Assembly: GCA_963556195.1 (NCBI GenBank)
Contig: OY744517.1
Coordinates: 147,860,882-147,924,881 of the forward strand
Reading direction: 5' to 3'
From: Sepiola atlantica
Lineage: Eukaryota; Mollusca; Cephalopoda; Sepiida; Sepiolidae
DNA length: 64,000 nt
Shown in pieces: positions 1 to 10,250 of the stretch (position 1 is the stretch's first letter; every line of letters begins with the position of its first letter). Position numbers and translations under genes: made by a program. Below the pieces are notes generated by a model. The model made no database searches and was not told the DNA's origin. It saw only the letters and a program-made list of their open reading frames with translations.

Positions 1-1595
1 TATATTAGTCTGTGCAATAGGTGGAGTAATAACAAAAACAAAACTAATATGGTGTTATGAGCACAGTCAAAAAGTAAATAATTCTGCTATCGTTTTATGA
101 ATGAATAATTTCCAAATATTAGATTCTACTTTCCCCATGAATGAGTGCAAATTAACTACTATTATTACGGGTAAAAGTGAACCTGATCATAATGTCAACA
201 AAAAGAATGACCCTACACTCCCCAAAGGCTCCATATTGGTGTCTGCATATTGGATGTACTTTAATACTATATGTAGCAGTGCGAGTTGATAGGGCTGGTA
301 AGTAGCAAGAGTGGCCGCAATCGGAGGAGCTGGTAGGCCTAATGTCAAGTTAAGTGTAGTCGACGAGGTTTGCTGACATCCAGATCTGTTTATTCCAGCT
401 GGTATTGCAGTGTTATGAGTCTGGTCGATGCAGAATTCACTACCTCGCTCAGAACGTGGATGTACCATCGATGTTCATCCTGTTATCCTCAGGGAGAAAG
501 TAGGGTTGCATTACACCATTTTCAATGCTGACAATATAGAAAACCAGAGTTGTCGTTGAAAATCTTGTCAGCATTATTCCGTACGACTTTCCATGAGGCA
601 GACCCCTCCCCTGTTGCTAATGGAGTTGATTCTCTGATCTTGGACGATTTTTTCTCTCGTCGGAGAAAAGCCATATCATGTCTACCTCTAGTGTGTGTTT
701 TAACTTGTTTATAAGTCGTTTTTATGCATCGCCATTGACTGAAATTGTCTTTTCTTATCTTGTATTAAACGTAGCGGGTGTCGTAATGCACCATCAGCAC
801 AATGAGCTTTTTATCTACACCTGTATGGAAGAATAAGATTAAATTTTCTGCTAACGTTGCTTTTTTTCAACAACTGGGTCGGATGAGACATGAGAGATTA
901 AATGCTTCTAAAAAGCAAACCTGTCACAACAAATAATAAAAAAAAACATAAATGACACTGAATAAATATTTTAATCAACAAGTATTTATTTATACAAAAA
1001 AATCAAAATTGTTTTTCTCTCTTTCTTTTCTTTAAATAATTATTTCTTCCAGAATCAAAATATTGCTTATATGCGGCTGGTTTTATGATCAATATTATTT
1101 TGATAAGAAAAATTCTTGCGAATAAGATCGTTCTCTATAGTTCCTCAAATATATGACAGTGAGCCAATTTTTAAAATGATCATTCCCAGATTATTTGATA
1201 GGTCCTTTGGGGATGGATATACATGGGGAGCGAGTTTAGCGAGTTTCACACATCTTTATGATCCTTCAGGCACGGATCAATGTATGGTTGTCAGTTTGAA
1301 AAGGTAAATTATACTGACGAAATTTTACGACGTATCGACTTTGTTAAATTACTGTGCGAGAGAGTTCTGACAAGTTTGTTGAAAGGCAAGCAGTACTATC
1401 CACTTGAGAGAAACTCCAGCCAATTCATAAACTTGACACCAACCCGAAGAAAGTTAGGGAATTGAAAAGCCATTCAGACAAATTCCGCCATAAGTTATCT
1501 GGAGGAAAAAGTTGTCAAATACTGAGTTTCAACAAACTGTAGCGAAAATGTTTGGGGGTGCTTATAAACCTTTGCTGTAAGCAGTTGGAAGAGAG
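1..1595. other. intergenic DNA, no gene recognised
   Basis: I see no coding region, RNA gene or clear repeat in this stretch. The open frames are short (about 60-90 codons), start with no recognisable family and overlap on both strands. Composition is AT-rich with ordinary homopolymer runs. Confidence 0.6.
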
Positions 1596-1599
1596 AGAG

Positions 1600-2420
1600 A
1601 GAGATATACTATTGCTTGGCATAGATTTTCTACCGACTCAGAGCCAGTAGCAACCAAGAAGCCAGAGAGGAGCAGTGATTTTTTTTTTAATGGAAATCGC
1701 TCCAGAAAAGACATGAAGCCACTTGATGTAAGGAGCTAACAAGAATGAAAGATGATTATCGAAAAGACAGAAGATGCCTATTGAAAATACAAGGCTATAG
1801 GTAGGAGGACAACAGTCAGCAGAAAGAGAGTTCCACAAGCCTGCAGTTTTTGGAAAGAAGCTACTGGAATAAGAAGTTGTATTACAATGAGGTATCAAAA
1901 CAGCGAATTGATGGAAACCACTAGATCAACGAGTCGGATGAGCTGGAACAAAAGAAGCAGGGAATAGATCACACAATTCTGAAAAAAACATATGCCATAA
2001 TAGTATTTACAGAAAAGACTGAAACTAGCAACATCATGTCTGTGAGATAGAGGGTGCAGAGAAGAAGAAAGGATGGGGCCAATCAAATTACAGTTACGTT
2101 TCTGCACCTTATCAAGAACCCTCAAATGAACAGTACTCTATACATGGTCTGATAGTAGATTTCTAGAAATAGAAAATAGCCTGAGGTGTGAGAAAGTGTT
2201 TGGAGCGATAGGGAGAACCGACTTTATGAAAAGCAGAAAGTGCAATGGATCTAATGTATGAACTCCAAGAAAAATTTGATGAGAAAGAAAGACCAAGAAG
2301 TTTCAGAGTCGATTAATCCCCAAGAGCAGAGCCATCCATGAGAATCTCAGGAAGAAAAGGAACATGTTTATGATTGAAAGACACAAGTTGTGTCTTAACG
2401 AAATTAAACGAAACAAGCCA
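1600..2420 (-). mobile_element. LINE reverse transcriptase C-terminal fragment (LINE-B type), broken
   Basis: Read on the - strand this is the region after the RT active site of a jockey/CR1-group non-LTR retrotransposon. In order from 2420 downwards it shows a KTQLVSFNH-like block, LKLLGLSFSSN, a KVGSLYRSKHFLTP-like block, DKVQKRNCNLIGP, LSHRHDVASFSLF, and near 1850 FFPKTAGLWNSL. The same block order appears in the longer copies elsewhere in the window (for example 59871-60800). The reading frame is broken by stops and shifts, so it is a dead 5'-truncated copy. The boundaries are approximate. Confidence 0.7.
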
Positions 2421-2654
2421 TTTCGTACCCCAATCCACTATCGATTTATAGAAACATCAAAACATTTTCTTCTAAGTTTGGCCCAATCAGCTCATTCTTA
2501 CAGCCCGGCTCAGGCATTCTAATCCATTAGATGCTGTTATGTTATGCTTCAAGAAGTACATTATTTGATTCTACTTTTATATGTTTGTTTTGTTTACTTT
2601 TACAGTGTGTAGTGACATTACATAGTTTTTCTTTTTTTAATAATAAACCAACAG

Positions 2655-2682
2655 GGTTATCCGACGTTGCTCGGGGCATGAA
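2655..2682 (-). repeat. short dispersed motif with CCGGCGTTGCCCGGG-like core
   Basis: The + strand reads ATCCGACGTTGCTCGGGGC. Related forms, in reverse orientation, occur at 27285-27312 (CACGGGCAACGCCAGGTG) and 48003-48035 (CCCGGGCAACGCCAGTACAT). The three are probably termini of one transposable element family. The family is not identified. Confidence 0.4.
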
Positions 2683-2744
2683 TAAGAAAATAGAAGAGTT
2701 TAAAATAAAAGTGTGTGTAATGTCTTTCTTTTAAAAGCTTTCTC

Positions 2745-2749
<5 letters not shown>

Positions 2750-2817
<68 letters not shown>
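2750..2817. repeat. (CT)n microsatellite
   Basis: An almost pure CT dinucleotide run of about 68 bp. It produces artefactual Arg-Glu open frames on the - strand, which are not genes. Confidence 0.97.
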
Positions 2818-2820
<3 letters not shown>

Positions 2821-3122
2821 GCAACTGGTTCAATATAAAAAAGAAAGCTAGAAAAAAAAAAGTCAACAGCAGCTAATTGACTATTCAACCTTACTTCAGT
2901 GTAGTTTTTGAAAAAATTAACAGTAAGAATGAAAAAAAGCTCATTTACCCCCCCCCCCCTGCACTAATTTGGTTCCTAGTGACTCAAAGGGAATGGGCAT
3001 TACAATATTTTTTTTACCATGATCAGGTTGGGATCACACTGAATTCGATAATGTAAGCTTCTGTAATTGTATCTTGTGTAGTTTCGGACTCACACGCACA
3101 CAATACACTGTCAACTATCGTC

Positions 3123-3655
3123 TAGTCATTCTTACAAGTTTGTGCCGATTTTTAGTAGTTCATGTTTTGATATGTTAGAACATGTCAAATTATTAACAGA
3201 TATAGTATACTTACATTTCCGGTTAGAGCATACTTCAAGCTATCTCTTGAGAAAGAAAATTAAAAATTATTTAACTTGTGTTCATTTTAGGGTCCTTTGA
3301 AAATGGAAGATTGTAAGAACCATTTTAGGCACTTGATGCTTTTCTGTTTCCATAAAGGCAAAAATGCCTCTTAAACAACAAAAAAGATATGTGTAGTGTA
3401 CGATGAATATGTTTTAACTGACAGAATTGTACAGAACTGGAGATTTTAGCCTTAATGATGAAGAATACTCAGACACACCACGTTCTACAGATGACGACCA
3501 AATAAAGCCACATTACACAACATGATAACTAGCAGAAAGGCTTAACATATCAAAATCCATGATCAGTGAGCATTTGACTAAATATTTAATGGAATATATA
3601 TTTTTTTTACTTTTCATTTCTTTTCAAATTCGGCACGAACTTTGCGGACAATCTG
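3123..3655 (+). mobile_element. internally deleted mariner-type element (MITE-like)
   Basis: The 5' 330 bp match the 5' part of the mariner copy at 20736-21920, including the stretch before the start codon and a remnant of the HTH region near 3480-3590. The centre of the transposase is missing. The right end, CGGCACGAACTTTGCGGACA followed by ATCTGA, is the reverse complement of the left terminus of the larger copy, so this copy keeps a right terminal inverted repeat that the larger copy has lost. The left terminus near 3123 has diverged. It is non-autonomous and dead. Confidence 0.75.
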
Positions 3656-4065
3656 ATATCAAACTGATGGAATCTTGTGTCAGAGAAACAAACACTCTAG
3701 AACTTTTGGAACTATCATACGGTCTTCGTAGTTAGAATTTTTAGCAGATCTATTTCGTTTGTATGTACATGCATTATGTTGCATTATGGTTCGGCTTGGC
3801 GCATGCACGGTTATGCTCAGACTTGAAAGATGGTGACCCTTTTCTTATTCAATTCCAGTCAGATACATCCAGACACGACCGACTCAACCAAATCGTTATC
3901 TTCATCCTGACATTCTTCCAACCACAATCTAACAACTAAAGATTTATCCCTAACTCCAGTTGTTGTGACCAGCTTATTGGGTGTCTTGCGGACATCACTT
4001 GGACCACTGATAGCAGCTCATGGATGGATGTTGTTTACCTTTGCTAAGGCTTTTTTTTTTTTAAC

Positions 4066-4735
4066 ATAGTTCACCCCAAACAAGGTAGGCCGCCACTGTA
4101 GACGTAAGGGGCTATTGAGGAAAAGGGTGAAAGTTTGGGGAGGTCAACCTAAATTGGGAGCTGCGCAGCAAGATGTCTGTTTACATTAGTTTTAAATTTC
4201 TGCATGTCAGTACCGTCAGGAAAACAGGGAGCAGGGAGGGAGTTCCAGAGTACAGCAGCACAAGGAAAGAAGCTTTTGGAGTAGAAAGCTTTTCGGCATC
4301 TGGGGACCTCCACAGTGAATGGATGGGATTTGGCAGATTGTCGGGTTGGTCTAGTGAATTTACGTCGTGGGGGTACTAGAGCAGCAAGCTCATCAGAGCA
4401 CAATCCATTGAAGTACTTGTAAAACAGGCACACGGAGGCAACATTGCGGCGATGTGACAGGGGCTGGAGCTTGGTGGATAGTGAGGGACCTATTAAGTTG
4501 GCGACTCTTTTTTGGACAGTGTCTAAGAGGGAGAGACTAGTGGATGATGCCCCAGCCCACATGTGGCAACAATACTCCATGCATGTGTGGATGGTGACTT
4601 TGCAGAGATATAGGATAATGTCAGGTGTGAGAAGTTTACTGGCACGGTAGAGGGAGCCCACCTTCTTTGCAGCAGCCCTGACAATGTTTTCAATGTATTT
4701 ATTCCAATTCATGTTATCTGTGCCACACAAAAGGC
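4066..4735 (-). mobile_element. LINE-A 3' fragment: RT C-terminus plus 3' tail
   Basis: An open - strand frame (4149-4730, 193 codons) carries the C-terminal part of a jockey/CR1-group RT. It has NMNWNKYIENIVRAAAKKVG at the start, then GSLYRASKLLTP, CMEYCCHMWAG, LDTVQKRVANLIGP, LSHRRNVASVCLF and VLWNSLPAPCFP. The 3' tail, which pairs with TTCACCCCAAACAAGG at 4070, ends in a T run (a poly(A) on the - strand). Only the 3' part of the element is present, the usual 5' truncation of target-primed insertion. The intact frame suggests a fairly recent insertion. Confidence 0.85.
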
Positions 4736-4835
4736 TTATAGCAAAACTCTCTGCAATGGGTGTGAAGGATGATTTTTTTTAACTCGTTGAAATCCTTTAT
4801 TCTCTCTTGAAAAGAAGTAGTTATGGTTCTAGCAC

Positions 4836-4985
4836 AGCATCCTTCATTCTGTTCTTGGTCCTCTTCTGTTTGTTACATATATTAATGGTTTAAATGCCAA
4901 CTTAAAGACTGAAATATACAGATGACATAAAGCTGTACCTTAAGATAAAAAGGACAGATCCTGCACTCAATAAATCTTTTCTGTG
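4836..4985 (+). mobile_element. reverse transcriptase active-site fragment of another LINE
   Basis: Conceptual translation gives VLGPLLFVTYINGLNANLKT followed within about 10 residues by YADDIKLYLKI. This is the RT palm motif with the catalytic YADD. It differs from the FADDTTLYS motif of LINE-A in this window, so it comes from a different family. Only about 50 codons are recognisable. Confidence 0.6.
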
Positions 4986-5033
4986 ATCAGATATGGACAC
5001 AATATAACCAGATCCTTCTTAGCCAAAAGTAAA

Positions 5034-5880
5034 ATGCAGATTGTCCTCAATGGCCGTATATCTAAACAACATGACATTAATAAAGGTGTGCCCCAGGGGC
5101 TCGATCCCTTGGATGTTATTATTCCTTCTTTTTATAAACTACCTCTCTGATGAAATTGTGGCCAATTGCTGACGATACTACCCTTTATTCTCAACATGTG
5201 GGAAAAACGAACATCAAAGACAATAGCTGAATCCTTAGATTCTTCCAGACTGTAGTGGAATGGGGACATAAATAGATGGTATCATTTAATGCTACTAAGA
5301 CAAAGCTCCTTTCCTTTAAAGATTATAAGAAACCTTTTCAACTACCGATTTCTATGGCTAATAGCACACTACCTGAGAGTCTATCATTCACACTACCTGG
5401 CCTAACATTGCCAAGGTTGCTACAAGGAAGATGGGCTCCTGTCCATGCTAAAAAACTTCTCACACCTGCCAGTATCCTATATATCTACAAAGCCACTATT
5501 CGCCCATGCATGGAGTATTGTTGTCACATCTGGGCTATCTACCAAGCTCCAGACCCTGTCCCATTATCACAATGTTGCATCTGTGTGCTTGTTTTACAAG
5601 TACTTTAATGGAATGTTCTCCGAAGAACTTATTGCACCGGTGTCCCCTCGACATAAATACCCCCAACCAACCCATCAGTCAGCAAAATCCCACACCTCAC
5701 TGTAGAGGTACCAAGATGACAGAGGGCTTTCTACTCTAAGAGCTTCTTTCCTCGAACTGCTAGCCTTTGGAATTCCCTCCCTGCCCCCTGTTTCCCTGAC
5801 TGTACCAACATGCAGAAGTTTAAATGTAATGTAAACAGGCATCTCACTTCACAGCTTTCCACTTAGGATGCCCCTGTAGT
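5034..5880 (+). mobile_element. LINE-A reverse transcriptase fragment, frameshifted
   Basis: The fragment starts at IVLNGR and runs through [72 protein letters not shown] and WNSLPAPCFPDCTNMQKFK. It is the same family as 58855-60840 and 4066-4735, but frameshifts and stops split it into three short frames. It is an inactive copy. Confidence 0.8.
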
Positions 5881-8395
5881 TAACTAATTAATTAACAGTA
5901 GCTATTTACGTCTCAGTGGCAATTGTTTACGGTGAATGAAAATAAAAAAAAATGCAGCAATGAATCTCTGGAAACTGAAACTGTGGACAAGTGTACCACC
6001 ATGCATTTTGTGAGGAAAAATCTAGCATCCACATACTCCCTTTACAACATGTGCCTTAAAATTTTTATTTTATTTATTCACACCTTCAAAGTGTTATCTC
6101 TTTGTAAAGGTGGTCACTGAGTTTCGACTATGGCTATAATTAGATGCATTTCGTCCTTGCAATGAAGGGGGTAAAGTAATTTGAATGGCGTAAGAATAAA
6201 TATTTATGTTAACATTCATTTATATAAATACTGAAATTCCATCAAGATCGGATAATTCTTTGATTTTTTGCAGTCTTTTTCAATTTTTCCATTTTCTTGG
6301 TTAAAAACAAATGGCTTTCACTTTCATTGTACATCCCTACATTAATTTGTTTATTTACAGTCATTTACACAAAACAAATTTGGCGATTATGTCACACCTT
6401 AATAATTTGTGTTATTTATTTTGCCTTTTGTACAGTGAGAAATGAGGGTTTCACTGATCCCAATGTCGAAACCTCAACCCAAACCCTAACCTGATACTTG
6501 TCTAAAGAGGACACACAAAAGTAGGTCAAGACTGACTGGCAGGGCTATTTTTCCACTAATGGCGAAGTTCTTCTACAAAAGATACTCTTTGTTGTTGTAG
6601 TGTTGTAACATGCTAATGGCAATTCGTAAACGATAATTTAAAGAAAGAAAAGAACATGGCTAAAATTGATATTACGATGGAAACGCAAAGAAAAGAAATT
6701 AAATCAAAACGAAATTATTGATGGAAGAGAAAGAACAGAAGGGCTACAGGTACGTACGCATGTGAAGACAAAGCATGCACAACATAGTAACTTGCTGCAT
6801 TCTTTCTCTATGCCTTAATGTGTACGTGTGTTTGTATAGCAGAAAGAGTGGGGAGAGGGGGAAGAGTAACAAGGAGGTGAGGCTTTGATGTGACTGCCGG
6901 TTGTTCGCTTTCTTTTCTCTTCATCACTGACTATCTGGAACTGATGGGAAGAGAGGGCGAGTAAATGATCTTATAAGGTAAAAGAAGAAGCAGAAGAAGG
7001 AAAAAATAGATGAAACTGGAGGATTTTAGCAGATGGACTTTATTTTTTGATGCGTTGGTTTGTTTTTGTTGAGACGGGGGAGTGGTTAATGTTGGATCGA
7101 TAAGACGTAGAGTAGTGAGTGGAGATGTTGAATCGATAAGACGTAGAAAATCGCGGAGGATCGGATGGGAGTTATGGAGAAAAAATTGCGCTGAGATGTG
7201 ACAAGAGGTCGGAGATTTTGTATCGCAAAAAAATGTTGTTTGTCTCGGATTTCGGACATGGATATTGAGAGGGAAAAAAGTAAAACGGTTTAATGATTGA
7301 ATATGCATTCTCGATGAGAGAGGTCAAGATTTGATATTCGGTGATACAATGAAAAAGAAAGATGATTTGATGAAGAGAACAAGACATTTGAAGAGATGTG
7401 AACTTTGTTATGGTTTGAACTTACCTATTTGGACTTACTGGAAAGAATATTTTATTATTACTTCATATTAGAGTACTTATTGTTTTTTTGTTACTTTTCA
7501 ATAAATTGATCAGTTCGTTTTTTTTATCATTGTGGTCGAATATATTCTTTCCAATTATCTCATCCTTGTGTTGTTCTCCTGTTTAAAATAGCATCAGAAT
7601 TAGGGAAATTCCTTTATCGAGCCAAAGCTTTCCGGTAAAAATATAAATATTTTGTGTTACGCCTGGACTGTGGGACATGATATCTATCTTGTCTGAGTCA
7701 TAACAGTGTCCAGTCAAGATTTTCCTCCCTTTGCATATCAGAAGTTAAGAAAACTACTGGGCAATGGGCATGCGCATTGAGAGATACTGAAAATAAAAAA
7801 CGCCTGGGAAAACTCATCAGTTTAACTCCGGCACGAATTGAAAACACACATATATTTGTTCATCTTTGTTCTTTCTCTCTGATTACTTTTCAATTTAGTC
7901 TCACAAGCCGAGTCTATGAGATTACAGTTGTGTCCCTAATCATGGTAAAGATATATGCAACAGTTATATGTTAATAAACTATTTTCTTTTGCGTAAGCCT
8001 ATGTTCCGACTTGGAGTGATTGATACATTATTCAATCAGAACCATTGAACTGTATATACACTTTTCCCACGCTTTTCACCAGTCAAATAGAAGACATCAA
8101 ACTGCGAGCGCATGTGTGACATGTGTGGAACAGTTGGATTTAAGACCCGTCTAGGGCAGATGTATACGCTCTCATCTGACTTCGAGCATTATTGGATTTC
8201 TTTTTTTAACTTGTAACTTAAACTTGTTCATGGCCTCTTGCTGTTTGCTAGTGAAGCGAACATATGAATAAAACTGGTTTTAAAAAATGTAAGAGAAGAC
8301 TTTGTCTTTCTCATAAAGCTAATGGTACGTATCACTTTTTCCCCGACATCGTGACCCTTTCGTAATATTTTGTATATTCTGTGTACGAGCTGACA
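5881..8395. other. intergenic DNA, no gene recognised
   Basis: No conserved coding region is seen. A local direct duplication around TCGATAAGACGTAGA occurs at about 7097 and 7132. The open frames here (the longest is 125 codons on the - strand at 6931-7308) are low in complexity and match nothing I recognise. Confidence 0.5.
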
Positions 8396-8590
8396 GTTGA
8401 GGGCTGGCAGTCAAGACTACAGCCAAAACAGCGTTGGCTCAACATGCTTCCCCAGGACTTGAAAATCGCTGGTGTGCACTCCGTGATCAGGCACATGACC
8501 GAGCAAAATGGAGGGATAAAATATCATGTGGACCCTACGATATGATGCGGGACTACACAAGAAAGAAGAAGGTTCTTAATTTGGGAGCAA
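8396..8590 (+). mobile_element. LINE 3' coding remnant
   Basis: Translation yields QPKQRWLNMLPQDLKIAGVH and, after a shift, a DRAKWR-like block and a DPT-like end. This resembles the basic C-terminal region that follows the RT domain in RTE-like elements, with its D-R-W-R block. It is short, frameshifted and has no intact frame. Confidence 0.5.
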
Positions 8591-9190
8591 TGTCAGAATA
8601 GATGCCATTTCGTTTTTTTGCGATTAAATTTTGTTTTTTTAAAACTGCAGATTATCGCCAATTAATAAGAAATGTTTTAATTCATTCATTTTCATCACTT
8701 TGCTATTATACTATTATACGTGTAGTGACATACAGTGAACTGGATGTTAACCCTGTGATGTTCAAATAAAAAGTGTTTTAAAATGGTGCATACGCATGCG
8801 GCTCCATGCAGCATTTCTGGTAAAATAAATAAATGAAATTATGTTTATTTCTAACCCAATCAAAAGTGTCTTCGTTTAAATACAAAGTTATCTTCAGCAA
8901 GGCCCTTAGATTTCGCCAAGGTTATAACGAGTGACAAAACTCACAAATCAAACCAGTAGGATATTCGAGATCAGTGCATGTTCCTGTATTCCTGGTAGCT
9001 TACTTTAAAAACCCTCGCTTGACATGGCCACCTACCTTCATCTACTCACCTCACTACTATTTAGTTTTTTACACTTACATGTCTCTGTCACATACATCCT
9101 ACTATAGTCAGGCACACTTACATTTGGCTATAGAGAGCTGAACTCGCACAACGTCAACCTTTCTCGCTCTCCCCCAGAGCAAAGTGTCTA

Positions 9191-9272
9191 AGCTTTTTAT
9201 CACGACGAGAATTAGCCCATGCAAAACAAGGCTCATTTGCATATGTGAAGTCTCGTCGCGTGACAAAAAGCT
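9191..9272. repeat. imperfect hairpin upstream of makorin
   Basis: AGCTTTTTATCACGACGAGA (9191-9210) pairs with TCTCGTCGCGTGACAAAAAG (from 9251), with one small bulge, around a 40-base loop. The loop contains CATTTGCATA, an octamer-like sequence. The hairpin abuts the transposase remnant at 9272-9652, so it may be a terminal structure of that element rather than a regulatory site. Confidence 0.6.
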
Positions 9273-9652
9273 CACGTTTCTATTTGGTGACTAGAACACT
9301 CTGGGTTCAATACCAGATGGACAATGCACGGTGCAACCCTCACTCTTTTTCCTTCTGGACCTGCATGATGGCTGCAACAAAGCCTGTCGATCCAGGATAG
9401 GCTTGCACAGTCACAGCAGACGCTGCAATTCAGCCACAGACAAATCTGAGGCACAGAACTCCATTGTCTCCTGAGACAGACGAATGCCAACAACATTTTG
9501 AACATTACCAACAATAACTGTCTTTGCATGCCCTGACGTCTCTGAACTGTAGATTCATTAGTCTGTGGACAATTTGAACAAATTCGATTATTTGCAATTA
9601 AGTCATGTCGGGCCAACCATTGCAAAGTGTTCTTCTTTCCATCCGTTTGCAT
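9272..9652 (-). pseudogene. Merlin / IS1595-like transposase N-terminal remnant
   Basis: The first 30 codons on the - strand, LQWLARHDLIANNRICSNC, resemble the start of Merlin (IS1016/IS1595-type, ISXO2-like) transposases: a W-L-x-x-x-G/D-L-I block followed by a Cys pair of a small zinc ribbon. The second Cys pair and the DDE core are not recognisable; later sequence looks frameshifted. The length (126 codons) is well below a full transposase of about 250-300. I infer a decayed DNA transposon. The match is weak and rests on the N-terminus only. Confidence 0.4.
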
Positions 9653-9919
9653 AATGTATTACTTGCTACCGTCGAAGTTAAATATAGGGAAACTGAAACT
9701 CTCACCGGAACTTATATTACGGAGGAAGTTTAATAACGGGAACTAAATCTAACCCAACACCGTTTGCTGCTAACTTATTTCTAAATTGAGTCGCTTAATA
9801 TTTCGGTTTGTCAACTAAATTTTAACGATTTTTTTTCTTTTTTTAAATTCTACATTATCTACAAAAACTGTGCCTTTTTAAATGTTATTTCATGACTTTT
9901 AACTTCTGGTTATATTCGC

Positions 9920-9980
9920 ACGCGGTCACGTGACTCTGCTCACCGAGTCACCGGTCGGAAATGCCGCCATCTTTTTTTTT
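9920..9980 (+). promoter_or_regulatory. candidate makorin core promoter: E-box and YY1-type sites
   Basis: A locally GC- and CpG-richer patch lies 240-300 bp upstream of the makorin start codon. It contains the palindromic E-box GTCACGTGAC (9925-9934, a USF/MITF-type site) and GCCGCCATCTT (9963-9973), the reverse complement of the YY1 consensus AAGATGGCGGC. There is no TATA box. Paired E-box and YY1 sites near the start of a housekeeping gene are common in animals. The transcription start is not determined. Confidence 0.5.
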
Positions 9981-10215
9981 TTCGTTTACCACGCTGAAGA
10001 CTTCCATAGGTTTCAATAATCCACATCGCGTCAACCATGAATGTCAGATAGACTTTAGGTTTTTTGAAGATAAAAAGAGGAAGAGAAGTGCATTAAAACA
10101 ACAAACGAAAATAAATCAGTTTGTTTGTTAGTTGTTGTTTTTTTGCTTGTATGTGTGTGTTTTTTTTAATTACGGGCCCTTCAAAAAGCGGATCGTATAT
10201 TTCTCTCGAATAATA

Positions 10216-10250
10216 ATGGCCAGTTCTACGAAAACCACCTTTCTTTGCAA
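10216..10250 (+). CDS. MKRN1: makorin exon 1 (coding part)
   Basis: This exon encodes residues 1-11 and two bases of codon 12 ([11 protein letters not shown] then K). It ends at the donor GTAAGT. It supplies the first Cys ligand of C3H1 finger 1, so intron 1 splits the finger. Intron 1 is 3280 bp. Confidence 0.85.

Noticed and set aside
2657..2888. Arg-Glu repeat open frames on the - strand.
   Set aside because: They are translations of the (CT)n microsatellite at 2750-2817 and have no other protein character.
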